From: Micromonospora sp. NBC_01699
Lineage (GTDB): Bacteria; Actinomycetota; Actinomycetes; Mycobacteriales; Micromonosporaceae
Assembly: GCF_036250065.1 (NCBI RefSeq)
Contig: NZ_CP109199.1
Span: 7,004,001-7,068,000, forward strand
Length of the DNA stretch: 64,000 bases
Direction: 5' to 3'
Shown here piece by piece: positions 1 through 8,620 of the stretch. The position numbers and the translations under genes were made by a program. Below the pieces are notes generated by a model. It searched no databases and was not told the DNA's origin. It saw only the letters and a list, made by a program, of their open reading frames with translations. How positions within the stretch are numbered: the first letter of the stretch is position 1; the number at the start of each line of letters is the position of its first letter.

Positions 1-1
1 G

Positions 2-2284
2 CACATCCAGGACCCGGAGGAGCGGCGCTGGATCCAGGACCGGATCGAGCGCAAGTACGAGAAGCCGTCCGCCGACGAGCAGAAGCACGTACTCAACCGG
101 CTGAACGCGGCCGAGGCGTTCGAGACCTTCCTCCAGACCAAGTACGTCGGCCAGAAGCGCTTCTCGCTGGAGGGCGGCGAGTCGCTGATCCCGCTGCTCG
201 GCGAGGTGCTGGAGGCGGCGGCCGAGGGTGGGCTGGACGAGATCGTCATCGGCATGGCCCACCGGGGTCGGCTGAACGTGCTGGCCAACATCGTCGGCAA
301 GCCGTACGAGAAGATCTTCTCCGAGTTCGAGGGGCACCTCGACCCGCGGTCGACCCAGGGCTCGGGTGACGTGAAGTACCACCTGGGCCAGGCCGGCAAG
401 TTCAGCACCCCGGACGGCGAGCACGCGATCAAGGTCTCGGTGACCGCCAACCCCTCGCACCTGGAGGCGGTCGACCCGGTGCTGGAGGGCATCGTCCGGG
501 CCAAGCAGGACCGGATCGACCTGCGCCTGGAGGGCTACACCGTGCTGCCGGTGGCGGTGCACGGCGACGCCGCGTTCGCCGGGCAGGGCGTGGTGGCCGA
601 GACGCTCAACCTGTCCCAGCTGCGCGGCTACCGCACCGGCGGGACCGTACACGTGGTCGTGAACAACCAGGTCGGCTTCACCACCGCCCCGGAATACTCG
701 CGCTCCAGCCTCTACAGCACCGACGTCGCCCGGATGATCCAGGCGCCGATCTTCCACGTCAACGGGGACGACCCGGAGGCCGTGGTCCGGGTCGGCCGGC
801 TGGCCTTCGAGTACCGCCAGGCGTTCAACAAGGACGTCGTGATCGACCTGGTCTGCTACCGGCGGCGTGGCCACAACGAGGGCGACGACCCCTCGATGTC
901 CAACCCGCAGATGTACCAGATCATCGATTCAAAGCGGTCGGTCCGCAAGCTCTACACCGAGGAGCTGATCGGGCGCGGGGACATCACCGTCGAGGACGCC
1001 GAGGAGTTGCTGCGCGACTTCCAGGCCCAGCTCGAACGGGTCTTCAAGGCCACCCGCGACGCCGCGACGCCGGGCCGGCAGCCGGCCCGCCCGCGCCGCC
1101 AGGCCGAGCCGGAGCCGCAGGTCCAGACCGCGATCAGCGCGGACGTGGTGCATGCCATCGGTACGGCGCACACGACGCTGCCCGAGGGCTTCACCCCGCA
1201 CAAGCGGATCCAGCAGTTGCTCGACCGGCGGGCCAAGATGGCCACCGACGGCAACATCGACTGGGGCTTCGGCGAGATCATCGCGTTCGGTTCGCTGCTG
1301 CACGACGGGGTGACCGTACGGCTCGCCGGTCAGGACTCGCGCCGGGGCACCTTCGTGCAGCGGCACGCGGTCATCGTGGACTCCAAGACCGGCAGGGAGC
1401 ACCTGCCGCTGTCCGCGCTGACCAACGACCGGTCCCGGTTCTTCGTCCACGACTCGCTGCTCAGCGAGTACGCCGCGATGGGCTTCGAGTACGGCTACTC
1501 GGTGGAGAACACCGAGGCGCTGGTGCTCTGGGAGGCGCAGTTCGGTGACTTCGCCAACGGCGCCCAGTCGGTGGTGGACGAGTTCATCTCCTCCAGCGAG
1601 GTCAAGTGGGGCCAGCAGTCGGCGGTGACGCTGCTGCTGCCGCACGGCCACGAGGGTCAGGGGCCGGACCACACCTCCGGCCGGCCGGAGCGCTTCCTAC
1701 AGATGTGCGCCGAGGACAACATGCGGGTGGCCATCCCGACCACCCCGGCGAACCACTTCCACCTGCTGCGCCGCCAGGCGCTGTCGGAGAAGCGCAAGCC
1801 GCTGGTGGTCTTCACGCCGAAGTCCCTGCTGCGGCACAAGCTCTGTGTCTCCAGCGTCGCGGACTTCACCACCGGCGGTTTCCAGCCGGTGCTGGGCGAC
1901 CGGACCATCGCCAAGCCGGAGTCGGTCAAGCGGGTGCTGCTCTGCACCGGCAAGATCTACTACGACCTGCTCCAGGCCCGCGACGAGCGCAAGATCACGG
2001 ACACCGCGATCGTACGGATGGAGCAGCTCTACCCGCTGCCGGTGGAGGAGATCCGGGCGGCCCTGGCCGAGTACCCGAACGCGGAGGACTTCGCCTGGGT
2101 CCAGGAGGAGCCGGCCAACCAGGGTGCCTGGTCGTTCGTGGCGCTCAACCTGCTGGAGCACCTGGAGGGCGTACGGCTTCGGCGGATCTCCCGCCCGGCC
2201 GCCGCCGCTCCCGCCGTGGGCTCGGCCAAGATGCACGAGGTCGAGCAGACCGCACTGATCGAGGCGGCACTTCCCCGCCCCTGA
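2..2284 (+). CDS. kgd: Multifunctional 2-oxoglutarate decarboxylase/dehydrogenase E1, 3' part
   Basis: This is the C-terminal 760 residues of the thiamine-diphosphate E1 component that decarboxylates 2-oxoglutarate in the TCA cycle. The reading frame is open from base 2, so the start and the N-terminal acyltransferase-like domain lie outside the window. Visible E1 signatures are [15 protein letters not shown] near the left edge, GHNEGDDPS (cofactor and metal region), the transketolase-like pyrimidine-binding domain from about base 1250, and [20 protein letters not shown]-type E1 sequence further on. Actinobacterial Kgd/OdhA proteins are about 1,230 residues, so roughly 60% is present. A Pro/Arg-rich linker at about bases 1065-1110 separates the two E1 halves. 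The gene ends 80 bp before a small DUF6104 gene on the same strand. Confidence 0.95.
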   Translation, partial: HIQDPEERRWIQDRIERKYEKPSADEQKHVLNRLNAAEAFETFLQTKYVGQKRFSLEGGESLIPLLGEVLEAAAEGGLDEIVIGMAHRGRLNVLANIVGKPYEKIFSEFEGHLDPRSTQGSGDVKYHLGQAGKFSTPDGEHAIKVSVTANPSHLEAVDPVLEGIVRAKQDRIDLRLEGYTVLPVAVHGDAAFAGQGVVAETLNLSQLRGYRTGGTVHVVVNNQVGFTTAPEYSRSSLYSTDVARMIQAPIFHVNGDDPEAVVRVGRLAFEYRQAFNKDVVIDLVCYRRRGHNEGDDPSMSNPQMYQIIDSKRSVRKLYTEELIGRGDITVEDAEELLRDFQAQLERVFKATRDAATPGRQPARPRRQAEPEPQVQTAISADVVHAIGTAHTTLPEGFTPHKRIQQLLDRRAKMATDGNIDWGFGEIIAFGSLLHDGVTVRLAGQDSRRGTFVQRHAVIVDSKTGREHLPLSALTNDRSRFFVHDSLLSEYAAMGFEYGYSVENTEALVLWEAQFGDFANGAQSVVDEFISSSEVKWGQQSAVTLLLPHGHEGQGPDHTSGRPERFLQMCAEDNMRVAIPTTPANHFHLLRRQALSEKRKPLVVFTPKSLLRHKLCVSSVADFTTGGFQPVLGDRTIAKPESVKRVLLCTGKIYYDLLQARDERKITDTAIVRMEQLYPLPVEEIRAALAEYPNAEDFAWVQEEPANQGAWSFVALNLLEHLEGVRLRRISRPAAAAPAVGSAKMHEVEQTALIEAALPRP

Positions 2285-2364
2285 TCAATCAGTATCGCCG
2301 CAGTTGAGACCGGGGCGGATCGAGGTGCACACCTCGATCCGCCCCGTCGTCCGAAGGGACCACC

Positions 2365-2544
2365 ATGTACTTCACCGACCGGGGCATCGAGGAACTGGTC
2401 GAGCGCCGAGGCGACGAGACCGTCACCCTGGAGTGGCTGGCCGAACGCCTCCGCGACTTCGTAGACCTCAACCCCGACTTCGAAACCCCCATAGAACGCT
2501 TCGCCACCTGGCTAGCCCGCCTCGACGACGACCACGACGAATAA
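2365..2544 (+). CDS. DUF6104 family small protein
   Basis: A 59-residue acidic protein beginning MYFTDRGIEELVERRGDE, preceded by GAAGGGA at an appropriate distance. From memory it matches a conserved actinobacterial family of about 60 residues (DUF6104) that often follows kgd; its function is unknown. It has no signal peptide or membrane segment and ends in an Asp/His-rich tail. Its 3' half uses unusually C-rich and otherwise rare codons (ATA, CTA), part of a composition shift that continues into the palindrome immediately downstream. Confidence 0.8.
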   Translation: MYFTDRGIEELVERRGDETVTLEWLAERLRDFVDLNPDFETPIERFATWLARLDDDHDE

Positions 2545-2568
2545 CCCCCTCCCCTCCCCCCCCCGCCA

Positions 2569-2646
2569 CTCTCCTCGTCGATCTAGGGCATATACGTGCT
2601 TGTTGATCTCCGATCACCACCATTTGCCCTAGATCGACGGGGAGAG
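2569..2646. repeat. Dispersed palindrome family A, copy 1
   Basis: Inverted repeat with 22-bp arms at 2569-2590 and 2625-2646 (one mismatch). The core arm, CGTCGATCTAGGGCA against TGCCCTAGATCGACG, pairs perfectly over 15 bp. The 34-nt loop contains a second small stem (TGATC/GATCA). The same sequence recurs at 18979-20464 (split by an IS) and, inverted, at 33170-33233. The left flank is almost pure C/T and the right flank (2640-2706) almost pure G/A, so a much longer fold-back is possible. It lies between the DUF6104 gene and pta and may end transcription there. It looks like a REP-type element, but no transposase is linked to it. Confidence 0.85.
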
Positions 2647-2727
2647 GGGCGGGGGGAGGAGAGGGGGGAGGAGAGGGGGGGGAGGGGAAGGGAGGGGGAG
2701 GGGGGCTCGATCTTGTAGGTTGGGGGC

Positions 2728-4878
2728 GTGGCGCGGAGTGTCTATGTTGCTGGGCTGGGGCATGGCGGGGGTAAGTCGACGATCGCGCTTGGGTTCGCCG
2801 AACTGCTCTCCCGGCAGGTCGAGCGGATCGGCGTGTTCCGGCCACTGGTCGGCGGGACCGACGAGGATCCGATCCTGGCCCTGCTGCGCGACCGCTACCG
2901 GATCGACACCCCGGCCGGCGACCTGTACGGCACCACCTACGCGGAGGCGTCCGCGCTGGTCGCCGACGGTCAACGGGAAGAGCTGATCTCCCGGATCGTG
3001 GAGCGCTACCGGGCGGTCGAGCGGGGCTGTCCGGCCGTGGTCGTGGTCGGCAGCGACTTCGACGACGCGGTCGAGAGCGGCACCGGCGGGCTCTCCCGCG
3101 AACTCGCCTTCAACGCCCGGCTGGCCAACGAGTTCGGCAGCGTGGTGGTTGCGGTCGTGGACGGGTTCGGCCAGGAGCCGGAGACGATCGCGGCGGCGGC
3201 GCGCAGCGCGTACCACGACCTGGAGGACCTGGGTACGACCGTACTGGCGGTGGTCGCCAACCGGGTGCCGGGGCCGATGAGACTGCCGGAACTACCGGTG
3301 CCCGCGTACGCGATTCCCGAGGTGGCGGCGGTGTCGGCGCCGACGGTGGCCGAGGTGGCGGCGGCGCTCGGCGCCACCCTGCTCGCCGGTGACCGGGCCG
3401 CGCTCGACCGGGACGTGCTCGACTTCGTGGTCGGGGCGGCGCATGTGCCGACCCTGCTCGACCACCTGACCGACGGCGCCCTGATGATCACTCCGGGGGA
3501 CCGGGCCGACCTGCTGGTGGCCGCCGCCGCGGCGCACGTCGCCGGGCAGGTCTCGGTGGCCGGGCTGGTACTCACCCTCGGCGAGCAGCCCGATCCTCGG
3601 GTGATGCGGCTGGTGGAACGGCTGCGTACCGGGCTGGCGGTGCTCTCGGTGCCGGGTGACAGTTACCACACGGTCGCCGCGTCCAGCCGGATCGAGGGTC
3701 GGCCGAGCGCCGCTCATCCGCGCAAGGTGGAGGCCGCGCTCGGCGCCTTCGAGGCCGCGGTCGACACCCCGGAGTTGTCCCGACGGCTGCGGGTCGCCCG
3801 GTCCGCGCGGGTCACCCCGCTGATGTTCGAATACGACCTGATCGACCGGGCCCGCGCGGCCCGCCGCCGGTTGGTGCTGCCCGAGGGTACGGACGAGCGG
3901 ATCCTGCGGGCGACCGAGATCCTGCTCCGCCGCCGGGTGGCCGATCTGACCCTGCTCGGTGATCCGGGCGAGATCCGCCGCAAGGCGCGCGAGTTGGGCG
4001 TCGACATCGAGCAGGCCGACCTGGTCGACCCCGCCGCCAACGCGTGGCGGGACGACTTCGCCGCCGAGTACGCCCGGCTGCGCGCCCACCGGGGCGCCAC
4101 CCTGGACCTGGCCCACGACGTGGTGGCCAGTCCCAACTACTTCGGCACGATGATGGTGCACCTGGGTCACGCCGACGGCATGGTCTCCGGCGCCACCCAC
4201 ACCACCGCCGCCACGATCCGCCCGGCTTTCGAGATCATCCGTACCGTGCCCGGGGTTTCGGTGGCGTCCAGCGTCTTCTTCATGCTGCTCACCGACCGGG
4301 TGCTGGTGTACGGCGACTGCGCGGTCAACCCGGACCCGGACGCGGCCCAGCTCGCCGACATCGCGCTCTCCTCGGCCGACACCGCCGCCCGGTTCGGTGT
4401 CGAGCCCCGGCTGGCGATGCTGTCGTACTCGACCGGAGCGTCCGGTGCGGGCGCCGACGTGGAGAAGGTCGCGGCCGCCACCGAACTGGTCCGGGCCCGC
4501 CGGCCGGACCTGCTGGTCGAGGGACCAATTCAGTACGACGCCGCGATCGATCCCGCTGTCGCGGCGGCGAAACTGCCCGGCAGTACGGTCGCCGGCCGGG
4601 CCACCGTGTTCGTGTTCCCGGATCTGAACACCGGCAACAACACGTACAAGGCCGTGCAGCGCTCGGCCGGGGCGGTGGCGGTCGGCCCGGTGATGCAGGG
4701 GCTGCGCCGTCCGGTGAACGACCTGTCCCGGGGGGCGACGGTGAAGGACATCGTGAACACGGTCGCGATCACCGCGATCCAGGCGGCGGCGACCGGTCCC
4801 GCCGAAAGGGATGCGCCGAGCCACCGGGACCGTTCGACGAGCGACCGGCCCGGCCGTCGGGACGAGGCAGTGTCGTGA
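2728..4878 (+). CDS. pta: Phosphate acetyltransferase
   Basis: A 716-residue long-form phosphotransacetylase interconverting acetyl-CoA and acetyl phosphate. The N-terminal BioD-like P-loop domain (GLGHGGGKST, residues 9-18) is followed by a DRTGG-type regulatory region around residues 210-330 and the catalytic PTA_PTB domain (about 370-690), with SYSTGASGAGADVEKV and FPDLNTGNNTYKAVQR. The start is GTG, as the next in-frame codons give the family N-terminus MARSVYVAGLGHGGGK; the preceding 70 bases are G/A-rich and supply GGTTGGGGG as a weak ribosome-binding site. It ends inside a 35-bp tandem duplication that separates it from ackA; the pair forms the classical acetate operon. Confidence 0.96.
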   Translation: MARSVYVAGLGHGGGKSTIALGFAELLSRQVERIGVFRPLVGGTDEDPILALLRDRYRIDTPAGDLYGTTYAEASALVADGQREELISRIVERYRAVERGCPAVVVVGSDFDDAVESGTGGLSRELAFNARLANEFGSVVVAVVDGFGQEPETIAAAARSAYHDLEDLGTTVLAVVANRVPGPMRLPELPVPAYAIPEVAAVSAPTVAEVAAALGATLLAGDRAALDRDVLDFVVGAAHVPTLLDHLTDGALMITPGDRADLLVAAAAAHVAGQVSVAGLVLTLGEQPDPRVMRLVERLRTGLAVLSVPGDSYHTVAASSRIEGRPSAAHPRKVEAALGAFEAAVDTPELSRRLRVARSARVTPLMFEYDLIDRARAARRRLVLPEGTDERILRATEILLRRRVADLTLLGDPGEIRRKARELGVDIEQADLVDPAANAWRDDFAAEYARLRAHRGATLDLAHDVVASPNYFGTMMVHLGHADGMVSGATHTTAATIRPAFEIIRTVPGVSVASSVFFMLLTDRVLVYGDCAVNPDPDAAQLADIALSSADTAARFGVEPRLAMLSYSTGASGAGADVEKVAAATELVRARRPDLLVEGPIQYDAAIDPAVAAAKLPGSTVAGRATVFVFPDLNTGNNTYKAVQRSAGAVAVGPVMQGLRRPVNDLSRGATVKDIVNTVAITAIQAAATGPAERDAPSHRDRSTSDRPGRRDEAVS

Positions 4879-4927
4879 GCCGGATCCTGGTGCGGGACGG
4901 GGCAGTGTCGTGAGCCGGATCCTGGTG
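4858..4927 (+). repeat. 35-bp tandem duplication at the pta/ackA junction
   Basis: Two adjacent 35-bp copies (4858-4892 and 4893-4927, one A/G difference), each containing GGCAGTGTCGTGAGCCGG. Each copy carries a GTG that would read MSRILV. The first overlaps the pta stop as GTGA but is out of frame with the rest of ackA and reaches a stop after 12 codons; the second is the real ackA start. The ancestral arrangement was probably a 4-nt pta/ackA overlap. Confidence 0.9.
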
Positions 4928-6136
4928 GTGAACTGCGGTTCGTCGTCGCTGAAGTATCGCCTCTATGACGGTGTCGACGCCGCTGACGACAGACCGGTGA
5001 CGGACGGGAACCAGATAGCCGTGGCCGATGGCGACGATGCCGGTGACAGGGCACCCGGGGCCGGCGGCGGGCCGGTGGTGCTCGGGCAGGGTGTAATCGA
5101 GCGGATCGGCGAGCCCGGCGGCGGGCCGGCGAACCACGAGAATGCGATCCGGCAGGTGCTGGACCGGATCGACCTCACCGGGCTGACCGGGGTCGGGCAC
5201 CGGGTGGTGCACGGCGGGCAGCGGTTCGCCGAGCCGACCCTGGTGAGCGACGAGGTGTTCGGGGAGATCACCGACCTGGTGCCGCTCGCCCCGCTGCACA
5301 ATCCGGCCAACCTGACCGGGATCGCGGTCACCCGGCAACTGCTGCCCGGCGTACCGCAGGTCGCGGTCTTCGACACCGCGTTCCACCGCACCATGCCCGA
5401 GGCCGCCGCCACGTACGCCATCGACGCCGAAACCGCCCACAAGTACGGCATCCGCCGCTACGGCTTCCACGGCACCTCGCACGCGTACGTCTCCCGGCGT
5501 ACGGCGGCGCTGCTCGGACGGCCGTACGAGCAGGTCAACACGATCACGTTGCACCTGGGCAACGGGGCGAGCGCGTGTGCGGTCGCCGGTGGCCGGAGCG
5601 TCGCCACCTCGATGGGGATGTCGCCGCTAGCCGGCCTGGTGATGGGGACTCGCAGCGGTGACCTGGATCCGACGGTCGTCTTCCAGCTCCGGCGGGTCGC
5701 CGGAATGTCGGTGGATCAGATCGACGACCTACTCAACCACCGCAGCGGCCTGCTCGGGCTGACCGGGGCGAACGACATGCGCGAGGTGCTGAGCCGTCGG
5801 GTGGCCGGTGACCCGGCCGCGGAGCTGGCGTTCCAGGTCTACTGCCAGCGGATCAAGTTTTATGTGGGTGGGTATTTCGCGATGCTCGGCCGGCTCGACG
5901 CGGTCACCTTCACCGCCGGTGTCGGCGAGCACGCCGCCCCCGTCCGTGCCGCCGCCCTGGCCGACCTGCACCACCTGGGTATCACCGTCGACCCAACCCG
6001 CAACACCGCCAACGCCACCGGCGACCGCCTGATCTCCTCCCCCACCTCCCCCACCGCAGTAGCGGTCATCCCCACCAACGAGGAACTGGAGATCGCCCGC
6101 CAAACCGCCGCCCTACTCACCCACCAACCCGGTTGA
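4910..6136 (+). CDS. ackA: Acetate kinase
   Basis: A 408-residue acetate kinase that makes ATP and acetate from acetyl phosphate. Signatures are VVNCGSSSLKYRLYD at the N-terminus, GHRVVHGG, FDTAFHRTMP with the catalytic Asp, RYGFHGTSHAYVS, HLGNGASACAV, MGTRSGDLDP and PTNEELEIARQT near the end. A low-complexity Asp/Gly-rich insertion occupies about residues 20-60. GTG at 4910 is chosen because it gives the family start MSRILVVNCGSSS; a duplicated decoy start lies 35 bp upstream. The last 40 codons are strikingly C-rich on the coding strand as the gene approaches a family B palindrome whose left arm overlaps its stop codon. Confidence 0.96.
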   Translation: MSRILVVNCGSSSLKYRLYDGVDAADDRPVTDGNQIAVADGDDAGDRAPGAGGGPVVLGQGVIERIGEPGGGPANHENAIRQVLDRIDLTGLTGVGHRVVHGGQRFAEPTLVSDEVFGEITDLVPLAPLHNPANLTGIAVTRQLLPGVPQVAVFDTAFHRTMPEAAATYAIDAETAHKYGIRRYGFHGTSHAYVSRRTAALLGRPYEQVNTITLHLGNGASACAVAGGRSVATSMGMSPLAGLVMGTRSGDLDPTVVFQLRRVAGMSVDQIDDLLNHRSGLLGLTGANDMREVLSRRVAGDPAAELAFQVYCQRIKFYVGGYFAMLGRLDAVTFTAGVGEHAAPVRAAALADLHHLGITVDPTRNTANATGDRLISSPTSPTAVAVIPTNEELEIARQTAALLTHQPG

Positions 6137-6192
6137 TCATGAAGTTAGCGCGCCCGGCACCGGCGTGTCGTCGCGCTAACTTCATGATCAAC
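6132..6192. repeat. Dispersed palindrome family B, copy 1
   Basis: Perfect 21-bp inverted repeat: left arm 6132-6152 (begins GTTGATCATGAAGTTAGCG) and right arm 6172-6192, loop 19 nt. The left arm covers the ackA stop codon. The second copy is at 23479-23541. As with family A, the left flank is C-rich and the right flank (6193-6241) is G-rich on the top strand. It lies between convergent genes and could act as a bidirectional terminator. Confidence 0.85.
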
Positions 6193-6241
6193 GAGGTGAG
6201 TGGGGTGGGAGGCGGGGGTGGGGTGGTGGGGTGGGTGGGGG

Positions 6242-6439
6242 TTAGAGGGCCAGCCAGGTGATTAGGGCTATGACTGCCAGGGCGGCGACGATTCCGCCGA
6301 CGATCAACGGGAGGTTGGTCGACGGTTTGACGGCGGCGGGCGATTCGGCGGGCGATTCGGCGGGCGATTCGGTGGACGGGTGTGCGAAGGCACGGAACGC
6401 CTCGGTGTTGCCACTGGGGTCCTGGTAACTGTCAGGCAT
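6242..6439 (-). CDS. Small tail-anchored membrane protein
   Basis: A 65-residue protein starting MPDSYQDPSGNTEAFRAFA, with three imperfect 12-bp repeats coding SPAE in the middle and one C-terminal transmembrane segment (PLIVGGIVAALAVIALITW). No domain recognised. An alternative ATG lies three codons upstream at 6448; neither has a strong ribosome-binding site. It is convergent with ackA. Its function is unknown; the topology suggests a single-pass protein with a cytoplasmic N-terminus. Confidence 0.7.
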   Translation of the reverse strand: MPDSYQDPSGNTEAFRAFAHPSTESPAESPAESPAAVKPSTNLPLIVGGIVAALAVIALITWLAL

Positions 6440-6955
6440 GCCGAAGACCATAGCGAACAGCCGCCTCGGGTCGGCCGGGTCCCGCCGGCCGGTCCGGGTC
6501 CGGGGGCCGCGAGACCAATCCCCTGACCCCTGCGCCGACCCGTCCGGCGGCGCTCGGGCCACCAAGGTGGCCGGTCAACATCGACCGGCTGGCCGCCGTA
6601 CGAGAGCCGGACGGGTGGCCGCGTAACGCACAGCGCACGCTTACGGTCAATGTGGTGCGCGGAAACGACCGCGATCGGGTCCGTCATCCTGCCCGGTCGA
6701 GCCCGCACACCGGTCACGGGCGGGCGGTCGCCGCCCCGGGGCGAGTGCACACGCCGCCCCGTCGAGCGCCGGAGAGAGAACGTACGCGGTCGGCGTGCGT
6801 ACGCTCGATCTCCGGTCGCGGTACCGCCCGCCCGTACCCCCTTTGCCTCGAACGCGCGTCGCGGGCCCGTGCGTGTGCACGGGCCCGCGACGGGGGGTGG
6901 CTCGGGTGGAGCTACGAGAGCATCGGGCTCCGGGCTACCGGAGCGTGCGACCTGG
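6440..6955. other. Intergenic region with strong hairpin
   Basis: 516 bp between the small membrane protein and the beta-helix gene, both on the minus strand. Open frames here are compositional and show no protein-like features. The only clear structure is a perfect 14-bp hairpin at 6859-6890, listed separately. The promoter of the small membrane protein should lie at the left end; no convincing -35/-10 pair was seen. Confidence 0.5.
6859..6890 (-). terminator. Hairpin terminator downstream of the beta-helix gene
   Basis: Perfect 14-bp arms (TCGCGGGCCCGTGC and its complement) with a 4-nt loop, 65 bp downstream of the beta-helix stop codon on the minus strand. There is no clear T-run, as is common in actinomycetes. 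Confidence 0.6.
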
Positions 6956-8323
6956 TTACGGGACAACCGGCTTGCGGTCGTCCGCCCAGACGTTGCTCGG
7001 CCTGTCCCAGCTGATTCCGGCCTGGCCGGGTCGGGCGACCACACCGAACCGGTAGTCCCGGCCGAACACGTTCTGCCGGAACCTGATGTTCGAGGCGTTG
7101 AGGTCTTCGCGGACCCCGATCGAATAGTTGCCGCCGTTGCAGTAGTTCTGCTCGAACGTCAGGTTCGACACGACCGGGCCGGTGGTCGAGCCGATCATGA
7201 TGCAGGCGTTGAACGGATCCTTCGTCGTCGGGTTGTACGCCTCCAGGGAATTGCCGCGTACGACGATGTTCGAGGCACCGGTGGTCTGGAGTGCGTCGTT
7301 GTGCGAGCCGCTGGCCCGGGCGAGATGGTGGATCCAGGAGTTCTCGATCACCGTGTTGCTGCCCAGGCGCGGGCCGTCGATGGTGTTGGTGATCTCGACT
7401 CGGCGCAGGGTGTAGTCGCCGCAGCAGACGGCCGCCGAGTTCTTGCCCTGCCCGTTGATCTCGACGTCCTCGACCACCAGGTTGACCGCGCCGGTGGTCT
7501 TGATCGAGTAGAGCCCGCCGCAGCTGATCCGCGACTTCCGCAGGACCACGTTCTTCGCGGTGACGGTCACGCACCCCTTGATGTCGAGCCCGGTGAAGAC
7601 CTGGCCGTCCTTGGTCGCGTTGATCGAGCCGGATGCCTTGAGCGTGACGCCGGCCGGTACGCCGGTCGTGTTCGGGCCGGGGAACGAGTCCGGGATCCGG
7701 CCGATCGCCTCGGGCGGCGGGGCGTTGCTGGCCGGCGGCGCGGTGGTACGGCTGGGGCTGGGGCTGGCGCTGGGGGTCGCAGTCGCCTCCGCCGGGGGTC
7801 GCTCGGGCGCCGGCCCGAGTTCCGCTCCCGCGGTGATCGCCTTGCCGTTCCAGGTCGAGTCGACAATCGTCGCCGGCGACGAGTCGGAGTACATGAAGCC
7901 GTTGCGGCAGCCGAAGATCTGCACCCGCCGGGCGGTGTAGTTACCGAAGACCAGGCCATTGGTCCGGGCCGAACCACAATGAATCTTGGTGTCCTCGACC
8001 ACGGTCCCGGAGAAACCGTCGAAGACGCGCAGCGCGTGCGAGGCGCCGCCGTACCGGATGGTCGAATTCTTGATCGTGACGTTGTTCGCCCGTACGTGCA
8101 GGTAGCCGTTGATCACGGCGCCGTCGATCACGGTGCCGTCCTTGTAGACCGCCATCGAACCGTCGCGGTTGCCGGCGACGGCGACCCCGATTCCGGCAAC
8201 GGCAATAGCGAGGGTTGTCAGAATTACCAATAATGAACGCGGGCGTCGGCTAAATAACTTATGCCCGCCTCGCGAGGATCGTGATTCTTGTTCAATATCT
8301 TTGTGCGCCGCCGAGAACCTCAA
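6956..8323 (-). CDS. Secreted or membrane-anchored right-handed beta-helix protein
   Basis: A 455-residue protein with an N-terminal membrane/signal segment after an Arg-rich stretch (SLLVILTTLAIAVAGIGVAV, about residues 30-50). Two parallel beta-helix blocks, about residues 55-160 and 215-440, are separated by a Pro/Ser/Thr linker. Helical rungs are visible as repeated patterns such as VRANNVTIKNSTIRYGG and VTAKNVVLRKSRISCGG, which suggests an internal duplication. Such folds bind or cleave polysaccharides (pectate-lyase-like), but no catalytic set could be assigned. The start is TTG at 8323, preceded by GAAGGGG eight bases upstream. The gene is transcribed alone. Confidence 0.8.
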   Translation of the reverse strand: MRFSAAHKDIEQESRSSRGGHKLFSRRPRSLLVILTTLAIAVAGIGVAVAGNRDGSMAVYKDGTVIDGAVINGYLHVRANNVTIKNSTIRYGGASHALRVFDGFSGTVVEDTKIHCGSARTNGLVFGNYTARRVQIFGCRNGFMYSDSSPATIVDSTWNGKAITAGAELGPAPERPPAEATATPSASPSPSRTTAPPASNAPPPEAIGRIPDSFPGPNTTGVPAGVTLKASGSINATKDGQVFTGLDIKGCVTVTAKNVVLRKSRISCGGLYSIKTTGAVNLVVEDVEINGQGKNSAAVCCGDYTLRRVEITNTIDGPRLGSNTVIENSWIHHLARASGSHNDALQTTGASNIVVRGNSLEAYNPTTKDPFNACIMIGSTTGPVVSNLTFEQNYCNGGNYSIGVREDLNASNIRFRQNVFGRDYRFGVVARPGQAGISWDRPSNVWADDRKPVVP

Positions 8324-8620
8324 GATCTAACCCCTTCGACCTACATATAGTCCGCAATCAGCAGAGCAGAGCCGCCTGACTGTACCGCGCACACAAGGTG
8401 ACCATGAGGTATCACAAGGAGATCGGAAACCGAACCTTTAGTTTTCCTGAAGTGTGGCTTTCCCAAGCCTTATCTCCGCTTTTCAAGGGCCTTATCCCGC
8501 TCGTTTGCCCCGCTTTGCCCAGGGGGAAAGGTCCGGATTTTCAAATCGCGTGGTCGCGCGTGTTCAACTCGCTACCGTACGCGAGACGCCCGTGCCGCCG
8601 TACGGAACGGACGGGGGCGC
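8324..8620. other. Promoter/leader region of the beta-helix gene
   Basis: About 300 bp, distinctly richer in A/T than its surroundings, upstream of the minus-strand beta-helix gene. It contains several short hairpins (for example GGCTT/AAGCC near 8457-8470) and a possible -10 element around 8342-8350. It could be a long structured 5' leader; no known riboswitch class was recognised. Confidence 0.4.

Noticed and set aside
929-1672. Long antisense open frame across kgd
   Set aside because: Complement of a clearly coding region in GC-rich DNA; Arg/Gly/His-rich composition without domains.
3292-4824. 510-codon open frame antisense to pta
   Set aside because: Shadow of third-position GC bias; no family-like sequence, and pta is unmistakable on the other strand.
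6650-8233. 527-codon plus-strand frame over the beta-helix gene
   Set aside because: Composition is that of a complement; the minus-strand product has a signal segment and beta-helix repeats.
8324-8620. Known riboswitch class upstream of the beta-helix gene
   Set aside because: Hairpins are present but no conserved core of cobalamin, c-di-GMP or ydaO types was recognised.
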